From Desulfobacterales bacterium (GTDB taxonomy: Bacteria; Desulfobacterota; Desulfobacteria; Desulfobacterales; SpSt-501): DNA of 42,805 bases. Positions 32,781 through 40,642 of the stretch are shown here, piece after piece. The stretch covers positions 1 to 42,805 of the forward strand of contig JAUQXK010000146.1 of assembly GCA_030834695.1 (NCBI GenBank), given 5' to 3'. The notes beneath the pieces were generated by a model, which saw only the letters and a program-made list of their open reading frames with translations, was not told the origin of the DNA and did not search any database. Each line of letters starts with the position of its first letter. The first letter of the stretch is position 1. Both the position numbers and the translations under genes were made by a program.

Positions 32781-33754
32781 AATTTTGCCTTCTGCATGAT
32801 TTCACGGGTTTTTCCCGCAAAGTCATTGGGGTAAAGAATCATCCCGATTTCGAAAATCCCGTCCAGCAGGCGCAGGGTCGGCCGTGAGACCAGGCGCTCG
32901 TCGATGATGTGGACCTGGCCGGTCTTGACCGCCCGGATGGCCCTGAACCCGCTTTCGGCCTTGATGAGTTCGACGGTCGGCTGGTTCATGGCGCCGGACT
33001 GGGCGAGGAAGACATCGATGTCGGCGGCACGCGCCAGGATGCGCTCTTTGCCGTAGGCGGCAATGTTGGTGTCCCTCACCGACTGGGCGTCTGCGGCCAC
33101 GTTGATTCCGCCGGCGGCTTCCAGAGCGAACACGGCCATCGAATCGGGTGAAAAGGTTTTCATTTTTGTGTGGATCGCTTCGAAGTAGACCCGTTTTTTC
33201 GGATGGATGCCGGCGGTCAGCGACCGAAACTCGGCTACCGCCCGGTTGAACCGATCCGCCATCTGCTTCGCCGAGTCCTCGCGTCCGGTCAGCATCCCGA
33301 GGATTTGCCAGTATACGATCATCTCCTCCACGGTGCCCGGCTGCAATGATACGACGGTGATGCCGCCTTTCTCCAGGCGCTGGACGAACTGGGGATAGCC
33401 ACGGTCGATCATGGGGCGGGTGAGGACCAGGTCGGGGTGCGCCGCCAGGAATTTTTCAGGGTCGTCGTGATACGAGAAAACGGGTTTTTGGGCGGCCTCC
33501 GCCGGATAATCTTCATGCGGTGAAACACCGATGATCTGTTCGTGACAGCCCAGGGCGAACAGGTTTTCGCTGTGGGCGCCGTAAAGGGATATGATCCGGC
33601 CGAACGGTTGGGCGGCCGCAATCCTCCGGCCGGACTGGTCGACGACGGTCCTGCCCCCTTCCATCCAGAAATCGGCGGGCTGGCCGGCAGCGCACAGGAC
33701 GGCAATAAATAGGCTTAAGATAATGGAAACTGCCGTTTTGATTTTCACCACCAT
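32777..33754 (-). CDS. btuF: Periplasmic corrinoid-binding protein (BtuF-like)
   Basis: The protein is 325 aa with a signal peptide (KTAVSIILSLFIAVLCAAG). The substrate-binding fold of class III (TroA/FecB-like) proteins is seen in FGRIISLYGAHSENLFALGC and the helical linker VYWQILGMLTGREDSAKQMA. Iron-siderophore binding proteins look similar; the corrinoid assignment rests on the B12 riboswitch and on overlap with cbiA. The start may be ATG 33754 or GTG 33748. The upstream spacer holds a short GGGTTC-rich repeat. Confidence 0.85.
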   Translation of the reverse strand: MVVKIKTAVSIILSLFIAVLCAAGQPADFWMEGGRTVVDQSGRRIAAAQPFGRIISLYGAHSENLFALGCHEQIIGVSPHEDYPAEAAQKPVFSYHDDPEKFLAAHPDLVLTRPMIDRGYPQFVQRLEKGGITVVSLQPGTVEEMIVYWQILGMLTGREDSAKQMADRFNRAVAEFRSLTAGIHPKKRVYFEAIHTKMKTFSPDSMAVFALEAAGGINVAADAQSVRDTNIAAYGKERILARAADIDVFLAQSGAMNQPTVELIKAESGFRAIRAVKTGQVHIIDERLVSRPTLRLLDGIFEIGMILYPNDFAGKTREIMQKAKF

Positions 33755-33789
33755 TTCCCCTGAACCCTGAACTCCGAACCCTTAACCCC

Positions 33790-34563
33790 TTATCGTCTGT
33801 ACACCACATGCAGCGCATGAGAAAAATCGTCGTGGTACACTCGGGCGTCCACCGCGAAGACCTCCCGGATAGCGGCCGGCGTCAGCACCTCGCGAGTGTC
33901 GCCGTGAGCAGCGATCCGTCCCCGCGACATAAAAATCAAATGATCGCAATAAGCGGCCGCCTGGTTGATGTCCTGGAAAACGGCCAGGACGGTGCCGGAT
34001 TCCCGACTGACCCTGCGCGCAGCGAGGTCGAGCAGCTGCATCGCGTGGCCGATGTCAAGGTTCGATGTGGCCTCGTCAAGGATCAGCATCGGCGTGTCCT
34101 GGGCCAGCGCGCGCGCAAACACAACCCGCTGCCGCTCGCCTCCGCTCAGCTCGGTGACCAGGCGCTCCGACATGCCGGCGACATCGGTCGATTCCATGAC
34201 CGCTGCGACGAGATCCGCGTCCCGGGCCGAAGGCCGTCCGAACCTCGGGATGTAGGGGTAGCGCCCCATCATCACCACGTCCCGTACGCGGAACGGAAAG
34301 TTGATGTAAAAGTTCTGTGGCACGAGGGCGATTTCTCTTGCCAGATGCCGCTTCGAATAGAGGCCCAGCGTTTTTCCGCCGTAGAGGATCCGCCCGTGTT
34401 GCGGCGACCGAAAGCGGCACAGCAGATCGACCATCGTGGTCTTGCCGCAGCCGTTGGGCCCGATGACGCCGTAGAACTTTCCGGGTGCCAGCGCGATCGA
34501 CACGCCGTCAACGACTTTCTTGCCGTTGAAGGAGAATCGGACTTCCTGAAGCTCGAAGCTCAT
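33790..34563 (-). CDS. btuD: Corrinoid ABC transporter ATPase (BtuD-like)
   Basis: The protein is 257 aa from the ATG at 34563. Walker A is VIGPNGCGKTTMVDLL, the Q-loop is LVPQNFYINF, the signature is TELSGGERQRVVFARAL, and Walker B is PMLILDEATSNLDIG. The closest general relatives are FecE/BtuD ATPases. It begins 2 bp after btuC ends. The long ORF running through from btuC in this frame is a shadow before the ATG. Confidence 0.92.
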   Translation of the reverse strand: MSFELQEVRFSFNGKKVVDGVSIALAPGKFYGVIGPNGCGKTTMVDLLCRFRSPQHGRILYGGKTLGLYSKRHLAREIALVPQNFYINFPFRVRDVVMMGRYPYIPRFGRPSARDADLVAAVMESTDVAGMSERLVTELSGGERQRVVFARALAQDTPMLILDEATSNLDIGHAMQLLDLAARRVSRESGTVLAVFQDINQAAAYCDHLIFMSRGRIAAHGDTREVLTPAAIREVFAVDARVYHDDFSHALHVVYRR

Positions 34564-34565
34564 GC

Positions 34566-35636
34566 TCACCAGGCCCGGCCGGCCGACTGGCGCCGGAACA
34601 CGTAGCAGAAGAAAGGCCCGCCGATCAGCGCCGTAAGGACGCCGATGGGAATCTCCACCGGCAGAACCGCCCGGGTCAGCGTGTCCGCTCCCAGCAGCAG
34701 CAAGGCACCGGCCAGGAAGCTCAGCGGAACCAGCCGGCGGTTGTCGGGCCCCGACAGCAGACGCATGATGTGCGGCACCAGCAGGCCGACGAAGCCGATG
34801 ATCCCCGCAACCGACACGCAGACGGCCGCCACCACCGACGCGGCGGCCAGCAGGATGAGCGTGACCCGCCGGGTGTCCACCCCGAGAGAGGACGCCATCT
34901 GATTGCCCAACGACATCAGGTTCAGCTCGCGGGCGAAATACCAAAACACGGATGCGCCCGCTGCGACGCAGGCGCCGGTCAGACCGACATCGCCCCAGGT
35001 CTTCGATGCAAAGCTGCCCATCAGCCAAAAGATGATCACCGCGACTTGTTCGTCCGCGACATACTTTAAGAAACTGATGCCGGCCGAAAGGATCGCCGCC
35101 ACGATGATGCCGGAGAGGATCAAGTTGTTGGACGACAGCCCGCCGCTTCCGGCCGACAGGTAGATCACGGCCCCCAGGGTTGCAGCCGCACCGAGAAAAG
35201 CGAAAAGGGGCACCGAGAAAAGCCCGAGTGCGGCCATATTCATGAGGATGGCGAGGGCGGCACCGAACGCGGCGCCGGCCGAAACACCGAGCGTGTAGGG
35301 GTCGGCCAACGGGTTGAGCAGGATGCCCTGGAACACCACCCCGCACATGGCCAGCCCGCCGCCGACCAGCGCCGCCGTCAGGATCCGCGGCAGGCGCACG
35401 TCCATGACGACCACCGGGAAGATTTCGTTGATGCCCGCGAAAGGTGCGGGGCTGCCGCTGATTTCGCCCCAGATGATCTTCAGCACGGCGGCGGGCGGTA
35501 TCTGGATGTAGCCCATGCCCGTCGAAACGACGAACAAGCCGAGTAGGGTGACGACCAAGGTTGACACCTGCAACGCGGTGGCATCCCGGAGACGCCTTCC
35601 CAAACCACTGCTTCCCATCGGTGGGTCCCGGTCCAT
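34566..35636 (-). CDS. btuC: Corrinoid ABC transporter permease (BtuC-like)
   Basis: The protein is 356 aa (338-356 depending on start: ATG 35636 or 35618) with about ten membrane helices. FecCD/BtuC signatures are MDVRLPRILTAALVGGGLAM, FQGILLNPLADPYTLGVSAG and GIIGFVGLLVPHIMRLLSGP. It is the first gene after the minus-strand cobalamin riboswitch and terminator, which supports a corrinoid substrate over a siderophore. Confidence 0.92.
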   Translation of the reverse strand: MDRDPPMGSSGLGRRLRDATALQVSTLVVTLLGLFVVSTGMGYIQIPPAAVLKIIWGEISGSPAPFAGINEIFPVVVMDVRLPRILTAALVGGGLAMCGVVFQGILLNPLADPYTLGVSAGAAFGAALAILMNMAALGLFSVPLFAFLGAAATLGAVIYLSAGSGGLSSNNLILSGIIVAAILSAGISFLKYVADEQVAVIIFWLMGSFASKTWGDVGLTGACVAAGASVFWYFARELNLMSLGNQMASSLGVDTRRVTLILLAAASVVAAVCVSVAGIIGFVGLLVPHIMRLLSGPDNRRLVPLSFLAGALLLLGADTLTRAVLPVEIPIGVLTALIGGPFFCYVFRRQSAGRAW

Positions 35637-35650
35637 CGATCCTCGCCGTC

Positions 35651-35689
35651 AAAATAAAAACCCTTCAGATGATTGCCATCTGAAGGGTT
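35651..35689 (-). terminator. Riboswitch-linked terminator before btuC
   Basis: AACCCTTCAGATG and CATCTGAAGGGTT form a perfect 13-bp stem around a 5-nt loop, followed on the minus strand by TTTTTATTTT. It lies between the aptamer and btuC, so the riboswitch probably acts by attenuation. Confidence 0.88.
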
Positions 35690-35757
35690 GCACCCAGCTT
35701 GCTTGGCCCCTTAGAGTTCGACCAGCCCGCCCGTGTCCGCAGGCGGTACCGTTATTC

Positions 35758-35935
35758 GGCTAGGCAGGTCTTCTGGCTTCCCCCCTCTTCTGGCGACCTT
35801 CCCATCCCGCTCATACGAAACAGTGGTCATCCGGGGCCAGAAGAGTTCCCGGCAATCGGCACCGGGGAGGGATTACAGCGGCGGGACCGCCCCCGATTCT
35901 CACGGGGTTCCCTATTAAGTGCAAACACCTCGCCG
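35758..35935 (-). promoter_or_regulatory. Cobalamin riboswitch of the minus-strand cob operon
   Basis: Read on the minus strand: GCACTTAATAGGGAACCC, GTGAGAATCGGGGGCGGTCC, CGCCGCTGTAATCC and a final GCCAGAAGACCTGCC, in the order of the conserved B12 element. Adenosylcobalamin binding normally reduces expression. It would control btuC through at least cbiD and possibly the whole run to coaBC. Confidence 0.95.
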
Positions 35936-35949
35936 AAATCAATGCCTAT

Positions 35950-35978
35950 TTTTTAAGCTAGCCCCGCAATCCTGTCAA
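35950..35978 (-). promoter_or_regulatory. Promoter of the minus-strand cob operon
   Basis: A perfect -35 TTGACA (35978-35973) and TAAAAA (35955-35950) are 17 nt apart on the minus strand, about 15 nt upstream of the aptamer. Confidence 0.7.
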
Positions 35979-36011
35979 TATTAATGTGCGCCGATCCGAT
36001 TTATGCTGGTA

Positions 36012-36041
36012 AATTCAAATGCCATAGACGGCATTTGAATT
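36012..36041. promoter_or_regulatory. Palindrome between divergent cob promoters
   Basis: AATTCAAATGCC and GGCATTTGAATT form a perfect 12-bp inverted repeat with a 6-bp centre. It ends one base before the plus-strand -35 box, a position suited to a protein operator or activator site. No terminator-like T run follows. Confidence 0.55.
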
Positions 36042-36042
36042 A

Positions 36043-36071
36043 TTGACAAAGGTAATCGAATCGTTTAAATG
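36043..36071 (+). promoter_or_regulatory. Promoter of cobT
   Basis: TTGACA (36043-36048) is followed after 17 nt by TAAATG (36066-36071), or after 16 nt by TTAAAT. The aptamer begins about 13 nt downstream. Confidence 0.65.
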
Positions 36072-36083
36072 CAGCCTCAAAAA

Positions 36084-36284
36084 TTGGTTTGCAGCCTGAC
36101 GGCGCCTTTCGAGGCTCAATAGGGAATCCGGTGATATTCCGGAACGGACCCGCCGCTGTGACCCCGCCCCGCTTTCGAAGATCGCGGGGAACCCTCCTGG
36201 CATGGTTCGGCCACTGCTTCGCTCCGGCGGAGCGGGAAGGCGGCCAGGGGGGCGGGACAGTCAGAAGACCTGCCGTCTGGCTCG
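36084..36284 (+). promoter_or_regulatory. Cobalamin riboswitch of cobT
   Basis: Conserved B12-element blocks in order are CAATAGGGAATCCGGTGA, CCCGCCGCTGTGACCCC, the GGAAGGCGGCCAGG stretch and CAGAAGACCTGCCGTCTGG. A long GC-rich arm is inserted in the middle. It is on the plus strand and divergent from the other copy. Confidence 0.94.
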
Positions 36285-36301
36285 CTGAAGAGGAGATGGT
36301 A

Positions 36302-36339
36302 AATCCTCAAGCGTTGTACCTGCGCTTGGGGATTTTTTA
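36302..36339 (+). terminator. Riboswitch-linked terminator before cobT
   Basis: AATCCTCAAGCG pairs with CGCTTGGGGATT (one G-U pair), followed by TTTTTTA. It lies between aptamer and RBS (AGGAGG at 36345-36350), fitting transcription attenuation. Confidence 0.85.
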
Positions 36340-36356
36340 TTTTTAGGAGGCCGCTT

Positions 36357-37430
36357 ATGACTCTCTCGCTGCAGCAAATCATCGACGGAATTCAACCGCT
36401 AAACCGCATGGCGGTAGAGAACGCCAGGGCGCGCACGGCACAGCTGGTGATGCCGCCGCGCGCGCTGGGCCGCCTGCACGCGATCGGCGAACAATTGTGC
36501 GGGATTCAGGCAACCCTCCGCCCCCAGGTCCGCGGCAAGGCGGTCCTGGTGATGGCCGGCGACCATGGAATCGTCGCCGAGGGCATCAGCGCTTTTCCCC
36601 AGGCCGTAACGGGAGCCATGATCCAGACATTTTTGGCCGGCGGCGCCGGAATCAACGCGATGGCCCGCCAGGTGGGCGCCCAGGTCTGGGTGGCCGACAT
36701 GGGTATCATTCCGGACCTCGATGCCGCCAGCCTCAAGAACGGCAGCCGCCTGCTCGTGCGCAAAGTGGGCCCCGGCACGGCCAATTTCGCCTGCGGGCCG
36801 GCCATGGCTCCGGAGCAAGCCTACAAGGCCATCCTGACGGGCTTCGAGCTGGCTTCAAGCCTCATTTCCAAGGGCGTCGACCTGTTGGGCACCGGCGACA
36901 TGGGAATCGGCAATACGACGCCGGCGGCGGCCATCGGAGCGGTTATTACCGGCAAGAGTATTGCAGACATGGTGGGCCCCGGTACGGGCATCGATGATGC
37001 GGGGATTCTACGCAAGCGCGAGGCCATCCGGCGAGGGATTGACCTCAATCGACCGGATCCGCACGACGGCCTGGATGTGCTGGCGAAGGTGGGCGGCTTT
37101 GAAATCGGCGGCATCGCCGGAACCTTGCTGGCCGGCGCTTATCACCGCAAACCGGTGGTGGTCGACGGGTACATCTCGACGGCGGGGGCCCTGATCGCAC
37201 ACCGCCTTGCGCCCGCCGCAGCCGATTTCATGTTCGCCGGGCATTGCTCGGAGGAGCCCGGCCACCGCCACATGCTCGCGCATTTGAAGCTTTTGCCGAT
37301 CCTCGACCTGGGTATGCGCCTGGGCGAAGGAACGGGCGCAGCGCTGGCCATGAGCGTGATCGAGGCGGCCATCCGGGTGATGACGGAGGTGATGACCTTC
37401 GCGGAGGCGGGGGTGCCCGACAAAGCATGA
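36357..37430 (+). CDS. cobT: Nicotinate-nucleotide-dimethylbenzimidazole phosphoribosyltransferase
   Basis: The protein is 357 aa, the normal length. Motifs are VLVMAGDHGIVAEGISAFPQ, LLGTGDMGIGNTTPAAAIGA and the catalytic Glu in GMRLGEGTGAALAM. It activates the lower-ligand base as alpha-ribazole phosphate for CobS. It is the only cob gene on the plus strand and has its own riboswitch, terminator and strong RBS, so lower-ligand activation can be regulated apart from ring synthesis. Confidence 0.97.
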   Translation: MTLSLQQIIDGIQPLNRMAVENARARTAQLVMPPRALGRLHAIGEQLCGIQATLRPQVRGKAVLVMAGDHGIVAEGISAFPQAVTGAMIQTFLAGGAGINAMARQVGAQVWVADMGIIPDLDAASLKNGSRLLVRKVGPGTANFACGPAMAPEQAYKAILTGFELASSLISKGVDLLGTGDMGIGNTTPAAAIGAVITGKSIADMVGPGTGIDDAGILRKREAIRRGIDLNRPDPHDGLDVLAKVGGFEIGGIAGTLLAGAYHRKPVVVDGYISTAGALIAHRLAPAAADFMFAGHCSEEPGHRHMLAHLKLLPILDLGMRLGEGTGAALAMSVIEAAIRVMTEVMTFAEAGVPDKA

Positions 37431-37626
37431 CCATTACTCGCGCGGCCCCGCGCGATTGGCCTGGATCCTCTTTGAATCACTCTCTGGCGATGCTATGGCC
37501 CGTCGGTATTGGAAGGCGGGGGTTCGTGAATGGATCGAATGTGATCTCTGTCATCGTCGTCGACGGTGGAAACCGGGATCAAACGGCTGCCGCAGCGCGC
37601 GTTCCCACGCAACCAAAGGTTTTCGT

Positions 37627-38355
37627 TCACGAGTGCCGGTGGGGCCGTGAGCCCAACGGGTGGGCGTGCAGGTGCTGGTGAACATGCAGTTCTTCGTCCC
37701 GGCGTATCCTGCCGTCTTCCATGGTGTAGATGAGGTCCGTCACGTTAGTCAGGAAATCGAGTTCGTGGGAGATCAAGATATAGGCGATATCGAGCTTGCC
37801 GAGGATCTCTGAGAGCTTGGCCCGCGTGCGGATGTCGAGTCCGTTTTCCGGTTCATCCAGGAGGAGCACTTCGGGTTCCATGGCCAGCACCGTCGCCAGG
37901 GAGACTAAACGTTTTTCCCCGCCGGAGAGCTTGAAGGTGATCCGATCCTCGAAGCCGTTCAACCCCAGGGCTGCCAGGGTCTGCCGTGCGATAGCGGCCG
38001 CCTCCGCTTTGGTCTTGCCCAGGTTGAGCGGCCCGAAGGCTACATCCTCCAAGACCGTGGGGCTGAAGAGCTGGTCGTCCGGGTCCTGGAACAGCAGGCC
38101 GATGCGGCGGCGCACTTCGGAAAATTCCTTTTCCTCCCGCAGTGCCTTGCCGAATATCGATATCTGCCCCGCGAGCGGCTTGACAAGGCCCATGATCAGG
38201 TGAAACAAAGTGGTCTTGCCGCTGCCGTTGGGGGCGATGACCCCGATGCGCTCCCCGGCGCACAGCGTGAAATCGAGATCGCGCAGAACCGGCGGCCCTC
38301 CCGGGTAGCCGAAGGTCACACCCTTTAAATCGATGATGGGAGTGGCAGTTGTCAT
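37627..38355 (-). CDS. cbiO: ECF metal transporter ATPase (CbiO/NikO)
   Basis: The protein is 242 aa from the ATG at 38355, although the nearest RBS (GGGAGG) is 17 nt away; a GTG at 38415 is an alternative that would overlap cbiQ. Walker A is IGVIAPNGSGKTTLFHLIMG, the Q loop LLFQDPDDQLFSPTVLEDVA, the signature FKLSGGEKRLVSLATVLAM, and Walker B VLLLDEPENGLD. The C-terminus is histidine-rich (HVHQHLHAHPLGSRPHRHS), fitting a metal-linked protein. It powers the CbiM/CbiQ transporter. Confidence 0.93.
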   Translation of the reverse strand: MTTATPIIDLKGVTFGYPGGPPVLRDLDFTLCAGERIGVIAPNGSGKTTLFHLIMGLVKPLAGQISIFGKALREEKEFSEVRRRIGLLFQDPDDQLFSPTVLEDVAFGPLNLGKTKAEAAAIARQTLAALGLNGFEDRITFKLSGGEKRLVSLATVLAMEPEVLLLDEPENGLDIRTRAKLSEILGKLDIAYILISHELDFLTNVTDLIYTMEDGRIRRDEELHVHQHLHAHPLGSRPHRHS

Positions 38356-38408
38356 GGCGTAATTATGCGGATCCTCCCGGCTGATTTCAATCAATAAATT
38401 GGGATGCC

Positions 38409-39170
38409 TCACCACGCGGCCAGCCGCAGCTCAAGGGCCGCAATCCCCGCGACGGCGGCCGAAATCAGAAGAAGGAAGACGAAGCTGCCCGCTCCGGCGT
38501 TGAATTCGTGCAGGCTATAGAACTTGCGCTTGAAGCCCCGGCACCGCATGGCCCATTGGACCCGCTCGGCGCGCTCGACGGCCCTTACGAACAGCATGCC
38601 CACCAGATAGGCGTACGTCCGATAGGTGTGAAAATTTGTGCCCGGCTGGAACCCGCGGATGCTGGCCGCCCGGACCAGGCGTTGGTATTCCTGCTCCAGT
38701 ACGAAAATATAGCGGTAGGTCATCAGGAAGAGGTGCACGATCTTGTCGGGCACCCGGAGATGGTGAAGGGCATGGCCCACGGTCGCCAGTGGCATCGTGG
38801 CGACTAGGGCCATGAAGGCGAGGACGATGGCATTGGACTTGAGCGTGATCTGGGCAGCCAGTTCGACGCCCTCCCGTGCCGCCCCGAACGGCCCCAGGCG
38901 AAACAGCGCCTCCCCGGGGAAGGTGAAGGGGATCACCGCCCAAATGCACACCACCAGCCCGTTGACGACCAGCAACCGTTTGAAGACCTCGGCGGTTCGC
39001 AGGCGGGCCAGCGCAACCAGCGCCATGGACAGAGCCAGGGCGGAGAGCAGCGCGGGGAACTCGCGACATAATGCCACCACGCACGAATAAACCGTGGCTG
39101 ATACCAGCCGGATGCGGGGATCGAGGCGGTGCAAGGGCGAGTCGCCGACGGCGAAAGGTTCGCTGAGCAT
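38409..39170 (-). CDS. cbiQ: ECF metal transporter T component (CbiQ/NikQ)
   Basis: The protein is 253 aa with several membrane helices. The two coupling motifs of ECF T subunits are visible: VRAASIRGFQPG and WAMRCRGFKRKFY. The N-terminal SPLHRLDPRIRLVSATVYS is also typical. It links the substrate-binding CbiM with the ATPase CbiO. The gene starts 12 bp after cooT. Confidence 0.94.
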   Translation of the reverse strand: MLSEPFAVGDSPLHRLDPRIRLVSATVYSCVVALCREFPALLSALALSMALVALARLRTAEVFKRLLVVNGLVVCIWAVIPFTFPGEALFRLGPFGAAREGVELAAQITLKSNAIVLAFMALVATMPLATVGHALHHLRVPDKIVHLFLMTYRYIFVLEQEYQRLVRAASIRGFQPGTNFHTYRTYAYLVGMLFVRAVERAERVQWAMRCRGFKRKFYSLHEFNAGAGSFVFLLLISAAVAGIAALELRLAAW

Positions 39171-39181
39171 GCAGGCGCCCT

Positions 39182-39370
39182 TCAGGAACCGAAGACAATG
39201 CGGTGATTTACCAGGTTCATGAGCTTCAAACGGGCCTTGACTGTTTTCTGCTGGCCGAAAATGTCGACCAGCAGGAACCCTCCATCTTCCTGCGGCTCGA
39301 CGCGGTCGACCGATTCCAGGATCAGTTCCTCCCGGCCGTCCTTATCGATATAGGCATTGGCTTCACACAT
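39182..39370 (-). CDS. cooT: CooT-family small nickel-binding protein
   Basis: The protein is 62 aa from the ATG at 39370. The start MCEANAYIDKDGREELILES and the middle VDIFGQQKTVKARLKLMNLV match the CooT family. Family members are small; Rhodospirillum CooT binds nickel for CO dehydrogenase maturation, with Cys2 as a ligand, and this Cys2 is present. The longer ORF start at 39439 lies inside the DUF3842 gene and is rejected. The 8-bp overlap with DUF3842 suggests coupling. Confidence 0.88.
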   Translation of the reverse strand: MCEANAYIDKDGREELILESVDRVEPQEDGGFLLVDIFGQQKTVKARLKLMNLVNHRIVFGS

Positions 39371-39785
39371 CGGGCAACACCTCCTTGAGTTTGTGGTGAA
39401 CCAGTTGTTGGACCAGGTGGGGTAAGGGTTCGCTGCCAACCCCTACCAGCAAGACGGGTTCCTGGGACAGCGGAAGAAATATCTTGGGGGCCGGGCTGGA
39501 CATGACCGCTTCGGCCATTTTCGGCGTGATCTCGCCGAGCATGGCATTGGCCCAACTGATGGAAATGGCCCCGACGATCACATCGACGCGCCGGCTGCTG
39601 ACAATGATGGCATTCTCGCCTGAAGCCGCCCGGTTGGCGCCCGCTTTAAGCATCTGGGCGGCGGCGATGGCATTGGTCCCCAAAGCGATCAGTTCAACCG
39701 CCTCGCCGTAAGCCTCTTTAAGATACCGGATGAGCGTGGCGCCGATGCCGCCGCCCTGGCCGTCGATGACGCAGATGCGTTTCAA
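39363..39785 (-). CDS. DUF3842 family protein
   Basis: The protein is 140 aa. RICVIDGQGGGIGATLIRYL is a glycine-rich Rossmann-like start, followed by VELIALGTNAIAAAQMLKAG and IVGAISISWANAMLGEITPK, which fit DUF3842. No function is established for this family. It lies inside a metal-transport operon between the NikL-like pair and CooT, so a role in metal handling is a reasonable guess. The C-terminus ends in a charged HHKLKEVLPDV. Confidence 0.8.
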   Translation of the reverse strand: MKRICVIDGQGGGIGATLIRYLKEAYGEAVELIALGTNAIAAAQMLKAGANRAASGENAIIVSSRRVDVIVGAISISWANAMLGEITPKMAEAVMSSPAPKIFLPLSQEPVLLVGVGSEPLPHLVQQLVHHKLKEVLPDV

Positions 39786-39894
39786 GAACAGATTCCTTGT
39801 TGGGTTCCCGTATCACCCTTCGACCAGGGGACAGATGGGAATTTCGTTCGACATTGGATAACGCAGAACACCGTTACCCGCATCCCTTCGGACA

Positions 39895-40236
39895 TCAAGA
39901 TTTGCGCTTGAAGTAGGCAGCCACCCCCACCAAGCCGAAGATATACCCGAGACCGCCGAGGACATCGGTCAGTCGTATTTTGGGTTCATGCATCTCCGCG
40001 AGCATTCTCATAACAGGCGCGAGCTTTTTGTCCAGCGCTTTTTCAATCACCTTGTCGATGCCTGCCGGCAGCGGCGATGCCGCAGCGGGAGAAGGTTCAT
40101 TTACCGCCGGGGCCTCGGTTTTCGCGGCGGGCTGGCGTGGATCCGGCGCCGGCGTGTTCTGGGCCAACGCGGCGCCGGCCGCCAGAAGCAGAAGAGTCGG
40201 CACCAGCCAAAACAGGTATAGCGTACGAACCCTCAT
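39895..40236 (-). CDS. Small membrane protein, NikL/CbiN C-terminal-like
   Basis: The protein is 113 aa from the ATG at 40236, with AAAGGAGG 5 nt upstream. It has its own signal peptide (YLFWLVPTLLLLAAGAALAQ), a proline/alanine linker, a helix (IEKALDKKLAPVMRMLAEMH) and a C-terminal anchor (VLGGLGYIFGLVGVAAYFKR). This looks like the membrane end that is often fused behind the NikL ectodomain. A frame extending upstream to 40554 is not protein-like. Recognition of the fused form is from memory. Confidence 0.72.
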   Translation of the reverse strand: MRVRTLYLFWLVPTLLLLAAGAALAQNTPAPDPRQPAAKTEAPAVNEPSPAAASPLPAGIDKVIEKALDKKLAPVMRMLAEMHEPKIRLTDVLGGLGYIFGLVGVAAYFKRKS

Positions 40237-40312
40237 AAAGCCTCCTTTGGAATTTAGCCCGGCAGCATGGACGGTTGGACTCTCTTGGAGAGCTATGATG
40301 TCGAGGATATCG

Positions 40313-40642
40313 TCAGGGCGCAAGATCCTGCTTGGATATGGGCCATTCGGCCCGATGGCCCATGCCGGCATCGAGCACGATTTTGAGGTCGTCGATCTTG
40401 GGCACCTTGAACGAAAACTCCCCCTTGTCGTTCGTCTTGCCGTTGAGAAGCTCTTTGCCGGCGGAATCCAAAACCCGGATGACACCCTCGTGCACTTTGG
40501 TGCCGTCCGGGTACTTGCACTCGACGAAAACCGTGTCCCCTTCGACCCAGGCAAATATGTTCACCCGGTGGGCCGAGGCCGGGACGGCTGCGATAAGAAT
40601 CCCTATCAAACAACAAACCTTCAAAAGCATTCGAATGCTCAC
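40313..40642 (-). CDS. nikL: NikL-like periplasmic component of ECF metal transporter
   Basis: The protein is 109 aa. The GTG at 40642 overlaps the cbiM stop (GTGA) with AAGGAGG just upstream. A signal peptide ends in PASAHRVNIFAWVEGDTVFV, so the mature protein would begin with a His-containing segment close to the start, as in NikL. A carboxypeptidase-regulatory-like beta domain follows (NGKTNDKGEFSFKVPKIDDL, ending DAGMGHRAEW). NikL replaces NikN/CbiN in many nickel ECF systems. It has no membrane anchor of its own. Confidence 0.82.
   Translation of the reverse strand: MSIRMLLKVCCLIGILIAAVPASAHRVNIFAWVEGDTVFVECKYPDGTKVHEGVIRVLDSAGKELLNGKTNDKGEFSFKVPKIDDLKIVLDAGMGHRAEWPISKQDLAP

Noticed and set aside
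33790-35652. 620-codon minus-strand ORF suggesting a BtuC-BtuD fusion
   Set aside because: Only the part after the ATG at 34563 is BtuD; the upstream part is out of frame with BtuC, which has its own intact frame ending at 34566.
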